Positions 9,473 to 20,367 of a DNA stretch of 64,000 bases are shown here, piece after piece. The stretch covers positions 73,404,494 to 73,468,493 of the forward strand of contig NC_134535.1 of NCBI RefSeq assembly GCF_050624435.1. Reading direction: 5' to 3'. Position numbers and translations under genes: made by a program. Origin of the DNA: Tenrec ecaudatus (lineage: Eukaryota; Chordata; Mammalia; Afrosoricida; Tenrecidae). How positions within the stretch are numbered: position 1 is the first letter of the stretch; each line of letters opens with the position of its first letter. A model generated the notes under the pieces. That model did not search any database, had not been told where the DNA came from, and saw nothing but the letters and a program-made list of their open reading frames with translations.

Positions 9473-11837
9473 TTGTTTTTTAATCCTTTTATTGGGGACT
9501 CGTACAATTCTTATCACAATCCATACATATATCCATTTTGTCATGCGCATATGTACATTTGTTGCCATCATCATTCTCAAAACATTTGCCTTCTACTTGA
9601 GCCCTTAATATCTGCTGCTCATTTTCTCCCTCCCTCCGCACTCCCCCTACTTCATGAACCCTTCATCATTCATATATTATTATTATTTTGTCATATATTA
9701 CACTGTCTGACACCTCCCCCCGCCCTCTTCTCAGCTGTCCCTCCCCCAGGGAGGAAGCTATACGTAGATTCCTGTAATCAGTTCCCCCTTTCTACCCCAC
9801 ATTCCCTCCAACCTCCAGGCATCACCACTCTCACCACTGGTCCTGAAAGAGTCATCTGTCCTGGATTCCCTGTGTTTCCAGTTGCTCTCTGTACCAATGT
9901 ACATCCTCTGGTTGAGAAAGATTTGTAAGATAGAATTGGGATCATGATAGTGGGGGGGGGGCATTTAAGAGCTAGATGAAAGTTATATGTTTCATCGTTG
10001 CTACCCTGCACCCTGACTGGCTCATCTCCTCCCCACAACCCTTCAGTAAGGGGGTGTCCGGTTGGTTACTGTAGGCTTTGAGTCTCCACTCTGCACACAC
10101 CCACATTTACAATGATATGATTTTTTTGTTCCTTGATGCTTGATACCTGATCCCTTCGACAGCTTGTGGTCACACAGGCTGATGTGTTTCTTCCATGTGG
10201 GCTTTGTTGCTTCTGAACTAGATGGCCACTTGTTTATCTTCGAGTCTTTAAGATCCCAGACGCTATATCTTTTGATAGCCGGGCACCATCAGCTTTCTTC
10301 ACCACATTTGCTTATGTACACGTTTGTCTTCGTTTATCGTATCAGGAAGGTGGGCACCCACTGATATGATTTTTAGTTCTTTGATGTCTGATAACTGGTC
10401 CGTTTTACACCTCGTGGTCACCAGGCTGGTGTGCTTCTTCCATATGGGCTTCGGTGCTTCTCAGCTAGATGGCCACTTGTCTATCTTCAAGCCTTTTAGA
10501 GACCAGACGCTATATCTTTTGATAGCCAGGCACTGTCAGCTTTCTTCACCACGTTTGCTTATGCACACATTTTTCTTCAGGAATCATGTTGGGAAGGTGT
10601 GCATCCTGGAATGCCAATTTAATAGAACAGTGTTCTTGCATTGAGTAAGTGTTTGAGTGGAGGCCCAATGTCCATCTGCTGCCTTAATATTAAACCTATA
10701 AATATGTGTACATAGATCTGTTTCCCCACACTCTTATATAAATATATTTACATATATACATTCCAGTCTTTAAACCTCTATAAATACCCTTTGTCACCTA
10801 GTTCTTTCCTCTATTTCCTTTAACTTTCCTCTTGCCCCACTATCATGCTCAGCCTTCATTTGGGTTTCAGTAATTTCTCTCGGTTACCTTGCCCTTGCTG
10901 AATCCCTACCAGGCCTCTCACACCCTCCTTGCCACTGATTTTGGATCCCTTGTTACTCCCCTGGCCCTGGGTTGGTCAGCACCACTTCCTTACTCCCTTC
11001 TCCCCATCTCCCATGTCCCCCCAGAACCATTGGTCCCATTGGTTTCTTCTCCAGACTATTCATCCAGTCTATCTAATCTAGATAGATCTCTAGAGATAAT
11101 AATATACACCAAAAATCAAGACATAGCAAGACAGGCGATGAGTGAGAACACAGCAAGACAGGCGATGAGTGAGAACACAGCAAGACAGGCGATGAGTGAG
11201 AACACAGCAAGACAGGCAATGAGTGAGAACACAACAAAAAAAGGAAACCAATTGCCTATAAAAGAATAAATTAATTAAAAGAAAAAAATTTAAAGAAAGA
11301 AAAACCTGTAAATAGATCAAGGTCTGATTTTTTTTATCTCTAGGCATGTCCTTCAGTCATGTCCAAGGGGGTACCATGCTTTGGCCCCAGAGTCTGTCCT
11401 TTGTACTCCCTCAGGGACTCCCTGCTCTGTTCCCATGGTTGCTCTGCCGCACGGTTTTAGTGGCTTTCCTCAATGTCACATGTCAGTCTGAGCCAGTCCT
11501 GACACTGACTACAGTGTTGTCCCCCTTAGGGCCCTGGGCAGCAATGGATGGCATGTCTCATAGTGGGATCAGCCACATTGTCCTCTCTGTCCATTGGCTG
11601 TTCAGAGCGGGGATATCGTCCTCCAGGCCTCATGGGTCAGGATGTGCTCCACTCTCTCTTCCTCCCCTTCATTTGCTCCCATTTGCTCTGATCAGACTTG
11701 TCCCTCTCCCCTAGCTGCAGCTTCAGTGCCGTCCTCTCAAGTAAATTCTTCTGGAGTGAGGGGCGGTTGTCCATTGGCTGGAATATTGGGGACCCCCATC
11801 TCACTGGTCTCCTGACTCCCAACTTACCTCCTCCTAT
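9473..11837 (-). mobile_element. Long L1 3'UTR insertion (about 2.36 kb)
   Basis: Antisense L1 3'UTR beginning with an A-tail (T run at 9477-9482) and 'ccttttattgggg', homologous block by block to 45674-47700. It carries a ~250-base tandem internal duplication at about 10112-10610 and a 27-base minisatellite at 11125-11232. It is 5'-truncated before ORF2, so it holds no coding sequence. The right edge, where RTE begins, is approximate and no convincing target duplication was found. Confidence 0.85.
11125..11232. repeat. 27-bp minisatellite, 4 copies, inside L1 3'UTR
   Basis: Four consecutive 27-base units starting AGCAAGACAGGCGATGAG. The fourth differs by G to A in GGCAATG. It reads through in one frame as ARQAMSENT repeated, which explains the repetitive ORF there. 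The other long L1 copy has a different short tandem repeat at the same place (about 47085-47150). Confidence 0.95.
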
Positions 11838-12292
11838 CTGTTGGTGGAGTCGCAGCAAACCCTGTACAGCAGAACAAAACACTACCCGGTCCGGTGTCAG
11901 CCTCGTAACCATTCTTATGCTTGAGCCCATTGCTTCGCCCACCTTGTAGAGGGCCTTCCTCATTTTCAATGGCCCTCTATTTTACTGAGTATTTTACCCT
12001 TCTCAACACGTTTAAAGTGTGTAGAGATGAAATCTCACCATCCTTGCCTGTAAGAAACATTCTGGCTGTATTTCTTCCAAGACAAACTGATTTATCCTTT
12101 TGGCAGTTTGTGGAACACTCAATGTTCTTCACCAGCTCCATAATTCAGGTGCACCAATTCTCCTTCAGTCTTCCTTATTCAGTGTCCAACTTTCACGTGC
12201 ACACGAGAGAGTTAACATACAAGACTTGAGTCGGTAGCACCCTAGTCCTCAAAGTGTCATCCTTGCTTTTCAATCCTTTAAGGAGTTTTTTC
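11838..12292 (-). mobile_element. RTE LINE 3' end
   Basis: Antisense RTE 3' end, with 'cagcagaacaaaacactacc', 'cttcttccaa' style phrases and 'ttattcagtgtccaactttcac'. It matches 17600-17980 and, in inverse, 57498-57890. It abuts the L1 on its left. Confidence 0.8.
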
Positions 12293-12790
12293 TAAGATGC
12301 AAATCTGATCATATCAATCTCTGGCTTAAGATCCTCCTATAGTTTCCCATTCCCCCTGTGATAAAGGATTCAGGACATAGACCCCTACTTAATTTTCCAG
12401 CACTTTCTGTCTTCTTCCCGCCCACCCTCGCCTCGCCCCATCCCAACCATACACTTCATGGGCTGATTCCGCTAAGCCTCCTCCAGCTCCAACAACACAT
12501 CATGTTCTTGTTCACTTCTGCACCTATGCCTGAACTACTCTTGGTCCCCTGACCCCTGACTAATTCCTACTAGCTATTCAGGTCTCCGTTTACAAGTTAC
12601 TCCTTCTGTGTTAGGCCAGGTCCCTTTTCTATGGTATTCTACATTTTTTGTACATTTTCATCTCCTGTTTACTTTCCTGTCACATCGTGTGTCAACTCAG
12701 AGAGGGCCAGGAATTTATCTTTGTGTTTTCCATAATTTCTCCATGTCTGGCATAGTAACTTGCTCACTGAGGTAACCCAATATCAATTTC
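12293..12790 (-). mobile_element. L2 LINE 3' end
   Basis: Antisense L2, recognised by 'aaatctgatcatatcaatctctggcttaa' at its start, 'taggccaggtccctttt' in the middle, and 'agggccaggaatttatcttt...ctggcatagta' near its end. Old and diverged. Confidence 0.75.
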
Positions 12791-14194
12791 TTAAATTGAT
12801 GAAAGAATGGACATTGTAAAGAAGAGGGAAGATTTCAAACGAAATCTAATACCACAAGGAAAACCAAATTATTCACCATGTAACTAAGATGTCAGTCATC
12901 TGAATAGTGATTCTGAAAGCCAACAGTTAGTCCCTTCTAACAAAAATAATTCTCAAAAGGTAATGGCCAGGAAACAAGGGACTGTATTTTACATCTTTTT
13001 GAATAGTCTTTTCTTTTAACTTTTAATGATGAAAAATAGTTGAACAGATACACAACTTGAAAAATCTCATAATGATGTTCTAGATTTAGCAGTCATTAAC
13101 ATTGTCTTAATTTTTGTGTGAATGTTGAAAAATGTTCATGTAAATCTTAAGAAATCTGGGATTTTGACCTCTAAGTGGTTTGGTATGTACAGGCAATCCC
13201 TGCATTATGAACCTCTGACTTAGGTGGAACACACAGTTATCAACCAATCTCCGTGAAGCCTATTATATTAAAATTTCAAGGCAGAAACAAAGGCTAGAAA
13301 TAATAAGTAGGTGCTAGTTTGTATCAAACATTATTATTTTTATTATTGGATTTTTATGCAAAAGATATTTAGTGTGTCTGGAAATGTTTTTAATGCTCTT
13401 TATGTTTAGAAAAGTACACGATTATACTATAAACAAAGGTACACGATGTATTCTACAAAGACAAACATTTGACTGATGATATTAAATATAAATTATATTC
13501 AATTTATGCACAAATTCAACTTAGACAGATTTGGGAATGGAACCCATGCATAATCTGAGGACTGTCTATTTTAAAATAAGGACATTTTCTTTATGACCAC
13601 GACCATTATAGCGCTCAACAAAAGCAGCAAATGTCCTGAATCACTTCATATCCCCTTGTATTTGATTTCCTTGAGTATCTTTTTAAAAAATACTTGACTT
13701 ATTAGAATCAGAATGCAAATAAAGTACATTTATTTGACTGTTACAGTTCTTGAGTCTTTTGATCTACAACAGCCCCTTCCCCCCCGCCCCCCCTCACTTC
13801 CTATCACATCAGGGCCAGGACCATCCAGCCTGTGGGCTATATATAAGTAAGGGCCATGAAATCGACAACACCAGCTAACACCACACACCTCACCACAGTA
13901 AGTCACTTCCAGACATCACATTAGGGTGATTCAATTAAATGTTTCATCAAATATAGCAGGTTAATTTTTAAGTTGATAATTTTATATGACCCAGGAGTAA
14001 AGTTATAAATATCCAAAGCGCCTTGGGTAGAAAAAAAGGGTTTCCCACCCGTGTCTTATGTCATTATTGAAAAGATGCATCCATTGTTCTATTAAAAAAA
14101 AACACACATTCTAGATTTATTTGATTTTTTTCTGTATAATGGAGTTCAGCCTGTTCTACTTTCCATTAAATTTCCTATAAACTGTATATCAAAG
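12791..14194. other. Unique AT-rich sequence
   Basis: No gene. At 13845-13915 a TATA-like tract (ctatatataagtaagg) is followed about 60 bases later by CACAGTAAGTC, a splice-donor-like string. Nothing downstream supports an exon, so I do not call a gene. Confidence 0.45.
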
Positions 14195-14434
14195 ATTGTT
14201 AATAAGCCTTCCTCCAATTTTAATACCATGTTCTTCTTCATATACTCCAGTTTCTCCAATTTCTTTGCTCAACATATAGATTGAATATGTATAGCAAAGG
14301 TTACAACCCTAACAAACATCTTATCTGATTTTAAACCACGCAATATTCCCTTGACCGAGAGGATGACTGCCTCTTGGTCCATATTCAGATTCTGCATGAG
14401 TACAATAAAGTTTACTGGAATTATGATTCTTCTC
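14195..14434 (-). mobile_element. RTE LINE, left part, split by solo LTR
   Basis: Antisense RTE reverse-transcriptase region, parallel to 18780-18990 ('taagccttcctccaa', 'tgctcaacatatagattga', 'ctgcctcttgg'). Interrupted exactly at 14434 by the LTR and resumed at 15223. Confidence 0.8.
14429..14434. repeat. 6-bp target duplication, left copy
   Basis: CTTCTC, repeated exactly at 15223-15228 on the far side of the LTR. Removing the LTR and one copy restores the RTE text. Confidence 0.9.
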
Positions 14435-15222
14435 TGTGGTTGGAGGGGGTGCCAGCCCCCCAACACTAATCACGGGTTCTATAGGCACAATTGTATGGTT
14501 GAGATTTTATATATATATATATTAATAAAGTCATCAAGAGCATGAGAAATAGAGGAGAGATTGAAATAATGGAGTCAGACACATTTCATGGTAGCATTGC
14601 TCACCTCAGCCCCGCTTGGTGGTCCATGTGGAGAGAGGGGGAAGGGAAGGAGGACAAGGAGAAAGGGAACAGGGGAGCAAAGATGGGAGAGGGGCAGCCT
14701 CAGAGGCCCAGAGGCAAGCCTGGGAGAGAGAGATCTTTATTGATAACTCAGGCCTATATATCTTTGTGGGGAGTGCAAGCCCACCAATTACAGGTAAAGA
14801 CATACGTCACAGGAACGGGTTGCACTATAGGTTATACAGAAATGACAGGGGGACAATCTAGGGATATACACGTAATAGGAAGAAGAGGGGTTGGGGTAGA
14901 TCCTAGATCCACAATGGTAGCCTAGCTTTGGATGTCACTGAACCAGTTTGATCTGTTCTCTGGATCTCCATGGAAACCATTATCAGTAGGGTGTAAACCC
15001 CACTTGCAGGAACCAAACTAATGGTCACGAGCCTTCAGGTAGAAGTAGCCCATTGTCCTTAACAGCAGTGAGGGGGGCGTACCTTAGTCTGGTGACTGAT
15101 TGTCTTCAGGGAGGATGTCTATAAGCATCTGACCTCCCCCCATAAGCTAGGGAAAAGTCCCTAATGTTTGGCATGTCTTTAGGGGAGACAAACCTGAGGA
15201 AAAGTCTCTTTATAATTCCACA
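14435..15222 (-). mobile_element. Solo LTR (788 bp) with 6-bp duplication, class II ERV-like
   Basis: Starts TGTGGTTGG and ends TTCCACA on the plus strand, so the ends are TGTGG/CCACA inverted repeats. Read on the minus strand it shows a TATA-like 'gatatatagg' followed about 15 bases later by 'caataaagatctctctc', an AATAAA signal. This fits U3-R-U5 order on the minus strand. A 6-bp target duplication is typical of class II (ERVK/IAP-like) elements. No internal retroviral genes remain. It inserted into a pre-existing RTE. Confidence 0.88.
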
Positions 15223-15490
15223 CTTCTCAATGTTATTCATGGTTTGTTATGATCCATAGAGTCAAGTGCCTTTGCCTAGTCAATAAAATATGAACATCTT
15301 TCTGGTGCCCTGTGCTCTCTGCAATATCCATCTTATGTCAGCAGTGCTATCCCTTATGCTACGTTCTCCTCAGAGTCAGACGGGGAGTTCTGGCAGCTCC
15401 CATCTATGAACTGCTGCAACCATTGTGAAGTGATCTTCAGCAAAGTTTTTCTAGCATGTCATATTAATGATATTGTTCAATAATTTCTAC
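15223..15490 (-). mobile_element. RTE LINE, right part after the LTR
   Basis: Continues 'aatgttattcatggtttgttatg' in register with 19008-19030. It ends about 15490, where a SINE follows. Confidence 0.8.
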
Positions 15491-15637
15491 ATTCTGGTGA
15501 CATAATGGGTTATGAGTCAATCTGCTAACCACAAGGTCAGTGGTTCAAACTCCCCAGCTGCTCCACAGGAAAAAACGAAGCTTTCTACTTCTGTAAAGAT
15601 TTAGTCCCAGAAACCAAATGCACTATGAGTCAACATT
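15491..15637 (+). mobile_element. AfroSINE-type SINE
   Basis: Head 'ctggtgacataatgggttatgag', B-box-like 'gtcagtggttcaaactcc' near 15537, and the 'ctttctacttctgtaaagattta' body. The 3' tail is cut short where mariner sequence begins. Confidence 0.75.
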
Positions 15638-16056
15638 TTCGTCCCTCCGGGAAGTTGATTGACGTCCAGAATGAGGTTTGTCATCAATTAACATTTCACC
15701 TTTTTCGAAACAAGAAAGCCACTTGTACACTTGAGTTTTTCCCATAGTGCTGTCCTTGTAAGCAGTGTTCAACATCACAACAGTTTCTTCGGCATTTTTC
15801 CTGATCTGGAAACAAAATTTAACAGCCTCACGCTATTCTCTTAAATCAGCCATCACAAAAAAAAAAAAACGAGATTCTAGCAAAATTGTTTTCTTGAAAA
15901 AAAAAATTTATTGTGACCAGAGAGAACCTTCTCAGGCAATGCTACTGGGTGCACTAAGTCAGAGAGTTGCTCGATGCTCGCCTAGTGGGAAAAAACGCAT
16001 ACTACAAAAGCTCTGCCTACCAAAGTTTTTCCATTTGGGGAGGAGGGTACCCCTTC
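15638..16056 (-). mobile_element. Mariner (Tc1/mariner) remnant, 5' part
   Basis: Minus-strand match to the first half of the mariner at 31670-32578: shared stretches include the antisense of 'gttaaattttgtttccagatcagg' near 15812 and 'gagaaggttctctctggtcac' near 15920. It spans from a decayed terminal repeat near 16056 to mid-transposase. The helix-turn-helix N-terminal part is disrupted by A/T slippage and stops. It lacks the 3' half. Confidence 0.75.
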
Positions 16057-16742
16057 ATATAAGGCCATTCATTAGTTTGTTCAACCTATATATAGGGCCT
16101 ACCAGGAGTCAGTAATAGTCAGACAATAGAGAAGAATTAGACACAACCCTGTCCCCATGACTCAACAGCACCCAGTATGTCTGAATCCTGGGATGAGGAA
16201 GAAGACCATAAACTCAATTCGGAACCATAGAAAGAGAAAGAAAAGAAAAATAAGATAGAGAATATTTTCAAATATACGATTGAAAATATCTGTATATCAA
16301 GAGAAATGGATGGTGGGTACTGTCCTGACATGCATTTCGTTGTGCAGAATGATGTTCATTTATGCAGTGAGTTGCATTAATTATGATGCCACAAGCAGCA
16401 TGGGCATGGGGCATGGGACTTATGAGTTAATCAACAGCTTAGCACCTATTAGCTTCATGTTATAATCCTATTAACAAGTTGTATTGCTTTGAGCAAAGCC
16501 ATTAACACTTAGCTCTAAATTCTATTCAAATAATGTTTCACCAACTTAGAAGCTATACCAGTACATGCAGTTAAGGGTTAGGAGTGAACGATGGGAAGGG
16601 AAGAATTGAGCCTGTGACTGGCTTGGACCCTGGACTCTCGTCTTTTTCTATTTGTGTTTTTCTGAGTTTGCTTGGATCATTTCCTTTGTGCCCGCATGTT
16701 TCTTCCCACCCCTCCTCTATTTTTCAGTCCCTAACATTGCCA
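16057..16742. other. No recognised feature
   Basis: AT-rich unique sequence with no repeat or exon I can name. Confidence 0.45.
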
Positions 16743-17054
16743 TGTGGTAGGCTGAATAATAGCTCCAAAAAATATACGGACCCTAAATCCCAAAACCTGT
16801 GACTAGGGACCTTAGGAGGCAAAGGGGACTTCCTAGGAATGGTTATGTTTAGGATCTTAAGATGGAAGATTATCTTGGTTTTCCAGAATGGTCCAATGTA
16901 ATCACAGGGGTGTTCATAAAAGGGGGGGGGAAATAAAAATAGAAGATGACATGGCAGTAGAAGTAGGGAGAAATTTCAAAATGTTATACTCCTAATGCTT
17001 AAGATGAAGCTTCAGTCATCAGTGAAGGAACACAAGAGGCCTTTAGAAGTTGCA
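16743..17054 (+). mobile_element. MLT1-like MaLR LTR, left part
   Basis: Reads 'ggctgaataatagctccaaa', 'aacctgtgactagggacctta', 'gatcttaagatggaagattatc' and 'ccaatgtaatcacaggg', the classic MLT1 LTR order. It is interrupted after 'ggcctttagaagttgcaaacag' by an L1 end. Confidence 0.8.
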
Positions 17055-17385
17055 AACAGTAATGAGAGTAGGAATACCATGAGGTAGAGGGAAGGTGGGG
17101 GGTAAAGAGGAAGAAAGGGAAAACCGATCGCAATGATCAACATATAACCCCCTCCCCACTGAGAGGGACCAATAATAGAAACGTGGATGAAGGAAGACAA
17201 TGGATGGTGTTAATATGTGAAAATAATAATAATATATAATTTATCAAGGGTTCGGGTGGGAAGGTTTGTGGGGAGGGGGCAGAGAAGTTGATACTAAGGG
17301 CTCAAGTAGAAAGAAAATGATGGCAACATATATACAAGTGTGTTTAATACAATTGATGTATGGATTGTTATAAGAGCAGTACAAC
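17055..17385 (+). mobile_element. L1 3' end inserted in MLT1
   Basis: Sense-strand L1 3'UTR: 'atcaacatataacccc', 'tttatcaagggttc', 'ttgatactaagggctcaagtagaa', 'gattgttataagagc'. It lacks the usual AATAAA and A-tail, so it is truncated or decayed at its 3' side. Confidence 0.75.
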
Positions 17386-17515
17386 ACCTTGATGTGAGTC
17401 CAGTGAAAACCATTTTGCATTTCTGACCTTGACATTGTAAAATCATAAATGTGCTGTTTTAAGACCCTGCATCTATGTTGAATGGTGATAGCAGCAATAG
17501 GAAACAAATATATCC
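17386..17515 (+). mobile_element. MLT1-like LTR, right part
   Basis: Resumes with 'caccttgatgtgagtccagtg' and ends with 'gctgttttaagaccctgc...gatagcagcaataggaaac', the MLT1 3' end. Confidence 0.78.
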
Positions 17516-17551
17516 TGGAATCTAAATTAGTGTCTCACTGCATGTTGTGGT

Positions 17552-17982
17552 TGTTGTGGTTAGGTACTATTGAGTCAGTTCGCAAGGGTAGTGACCTTTA
17601 GTACAACCGAACAAAACACTGCCCAGCTCCGCACCATCCTGATCGTCGTTCTTGTGTCTGAAGCCATTATTGCCGACATCTTTGCAAGGACCTGCCTCTG
17701 TCTCACTGACCCTGTTCTTTACCAAGCATGGTGCCCTTCTCCAGGGATCAGTCTCTGCTGAGAACATGTCCAAAGCACATGAAATTAATTCCTGCCATCC
17801 TTGCCTCTAAGGAGCACTCTGGCTGTACTTCTTCCAAGACAGATCTGTTTATCCTTTTAGCAATTCATGGTACTTTCAATATTCTTCACCAACACCATAA
17901 TTCAAATCCATGGATTCTTCTTTGGTCTTTGTTGTTCAACATCCAATTTTCACATGCATATGAGGCCATTGCAAAAACTATG
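17552..17982 (-). mobile_element. RTE LINE 3' end, part of a large split copy
   Basis: Starts with the antisense 3' tail 'ggttgttgtggttaggtact' and continues through 'aacaaaacactgcccag' and 'cttcttccaagacagatctg'. Cut at 17982 by an L1 end and resumed at 18414. Confidence 0.85.
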
Positions 17983-18413
17983 ACCAGCATGTACACTGGT
18001 ACAGATAAGAGCTGGAAATACAGGGAATCCAGGACAGATAAAGCCCTTTGGGCCAATAATGAGAGTAGCCATACCAGGAGGGGAAGTGGAAGATGGGGGG
18101 AGAAAGGAGAACCAATCACAATGATCTACATATAACTCCCTCCCAGGGGGATGGACAACAGAAGAGTGGGTGAAGGAAGACATGGGTCAGGGTAAGACAT
18201 AAAATATAATTTATAAATTATCAAGGGTTCATGAGGGAGGGAAGGGAGGGAAGGGGGGGAAGATGAGGAGCTGATATCAAGGGCTAAAGTAGAAAGAAAA
18301 TCTTTTTAAAATGATGATGACAACATATGTACAAATGTGCTTGACACATGGATGGATGGATGGATTGTGATAAGAGTTGCACGAGCCCCCAATAAAATGA
18401 TTTCTTTAATAAA
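17983..18413 (+). mobile_element. L1 3' end inserted in RTE, 10-bp target duplication
   Basis: Sense L1 3'UTR ending 'gagcccccaataaaatgatttc' plus an A-tail. AAAAACTATG flanks it at 17973-17982 and 18414-18423. Excision of the L1 leaves continuous RTE text. Confidence 0.88.
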
Positions 18414-19250
18414 AAAAACTATGGCTTGGGTCGGTGAACTTTAATCCTCAAAATAACATCCTTTCTTTTCAGTACTGTGAATCGGTGTTGTGTAACAAAT
18501 TTACATAATGCAATGCATCATTTGGTTTCTTGTCTGCTGCTTCCTTGAGCATTGATGGGGAATTCAAGTAAGACAAAATCCTTGACAACTTCAACCTTTT
18601 CTCCACTTATCATGATGGTATGTATTGGTCCAGTTATGAGGATTTCAGTCTTCCTTACATTGAGTTGTAATTCATACTGATGGCTACAATCCTTGATCTT
18701 CATCAACAAGTGCTTCAATTTCTCCTCAATTTCAGCAAGCAAAGTTGTGTGATCTGCAGACCATGGGTTGTTTATAAGCTTTCCTCCAAACCTGATGCTG
18801 CACTCTTTTCATAAAATAAGCTTCTCTGGTGATTTGCTCAGCATATAGGTTGTACACATAGAGTGAGAAGATACAACCCTGATGCACACCTCTCCTGATT
18901 TTAAACCATGCAGTATTCCTTTGTTGTGTTTGCACAACTGCCTCTTGATTCATGTACAAGTTCAGCAAAAGCAAAATGAAGCATTCTGGAATTCCTATTC
19001 TTCTCAAGGTTATCCATAGTTTATTATGATTCACACTGTCAAATGCCTTTGCACAGTCAATGAAACAAGAGTAAACCTCGTTCTTGTATTCTCTGCTTTG
19101 AACCAAGATCCAGCTGACATCAGTAATAATATCCCCTGTTCCACGTCCTCTTCTGAATTTGCCTCAACTTCTGGCAGTTCCCTGTCAATTTAGCGCTGTA
19201 ACTGTTGTTGGCTGATCTTCAGCAAAATTTAACTTGCATACAATATTCTA
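18414..19250 (-). pseudogene. RTE LINE reverse transcriptase remnant
   Basis: Minus-strand RTE reverse transcriptase. Translated blocks in order are FIDCAKAFDSVNHNKLW (19070-19020 area), a GVHQGC turn in place of the usual GVRQGC, and SADHT where the YADD active site is expected, followed by LLAEIEEKLKHLL. The catalytic box is therefore lost and frames are broken. This enzyme would normally copy RTE RNA, and probably the SINE RNA, at the chromosomal nick. The element continues at 21150 after an inserted cluster. Confidence 0.85.
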
Positions 19251-19328
19251 TTAGGCTTGGTTGACTAGAGAATTAAGTCCACTGATATTACACATATATA
19301 TATGAAAGTCCAGTGACATAACATATAT

Positions 19329-20345
19329 TGTGTTAGTCTGGGTTGACTAGAGAAACAAATCCAGAGACACTCATATATAAGAGGATAGGTTTATACAGCA
19401 AGAAGGAATATAACAGCTAATTAGTCTACACAGCAGTACAGAGGGGTCAGTTCAACTCACCTACATGGAACAGTTAATATACTAGAAGTCCTTCAACTCA
19501 CATGGGGCTGCTAGATTCAAGGTAAAGGAAGCAGACAGCAGAGTCCTCCCTCTGACAAGGAAGCAGAGTCTGACTACAGACAGCAAATAGCAGGATGGGT
19601 CAGCAACAGTCAGTTGCTCAGGAGCTTAATAAAGCAGGCCCAGATGGAATCTTGAACCCAAACAATGCAAGGCGACAGGACCCACCAGCCTCAAGCTCAA
19701 GCAAGGTACACACCAGCAGGGTGGGGAAGCAGTCTCAAACTCTAGATACATGATCCACAGGTTGGCTTGGCCCACAGGTGGTATAGCTTACAGGTTGAGG
19801 CAGAGAACTAGCTGAAGCAGCAGCACACTCCAGCATGCTCTGATCACCAGAGGGCAAGAGAGAGGGAGGCGGGCCTTGCAGATCCATTTATCGCGTTGCC
19901 CTCCAATCAAACTGCTATCTGATTAAACCCGCATGTTCCTATTGGCCACATTGGCACAATAAACCTATCACAGGCTTTAGCAAGGCTTTATAGCAAGTAA
20001 TTATATATAGGAAGAAAACACCCAGCCCAGTTCACCTCAAATCCATAAGTCTCATACGAGTCCATAAGTCCCTCTTCAGACTCACGCAGCCACATACAAT
20101 GATATAGAATGCAGGAAGATCCCAGGCCGGTGAGTTCAGTCACGTGAATCCAAGGTCAGTGAAAATATGGCAGCGCTCCAGCAGCCCTTAGGGTCAGTGG
20201 CAGTCTCAGCAGGCAGGAAGGTAAAGTGGCAAGAGAGAAGTTCCTAAAGTCCTCCTTAGAAGAAGGCCACACCCCCCAAGGAGACAGCATCAGGCTGTGT
20301 GACCTGATTGACAGGTTGGATTCCTCCCATACACTTTTACACATC
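19329..20345 (-). mobile_element. LTR-like element, copy D (longer variant)
   Basis: Starts TGTGTTAGTCTGGGTTGACT and matches the other copies for its first ~50 bases. It matches again from about 20020 ('cccagcccagttcacctcaaatccataagtc') to about 20325 ('ctgattgacagg'). Between these lies about 640 bases absent from copies A-C, including a CCAATC and a TATTGGCC motif. It could be a longer subfamily or a composite. A second partial start ('ggcttggttgactagagaa') lies just upstream at 19257. Confidence 0.55.
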
Positions 20346-20367
20346 TTAAAGTTGATATAAAACCATG

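Noticed and set aside
11125..11232. CRISPR-like regular repeats
   Set aside because: The units are contiguous with no spacers and sit in a mammalian L1; a minisatellite.
10889..11269. ORF with a repeated ARQAMSENT peptide, resembling a repeat protein
   Set aside because: It is the 27-bp minisatellite inside an L1 3'UTR, with no start context or conserved domain.
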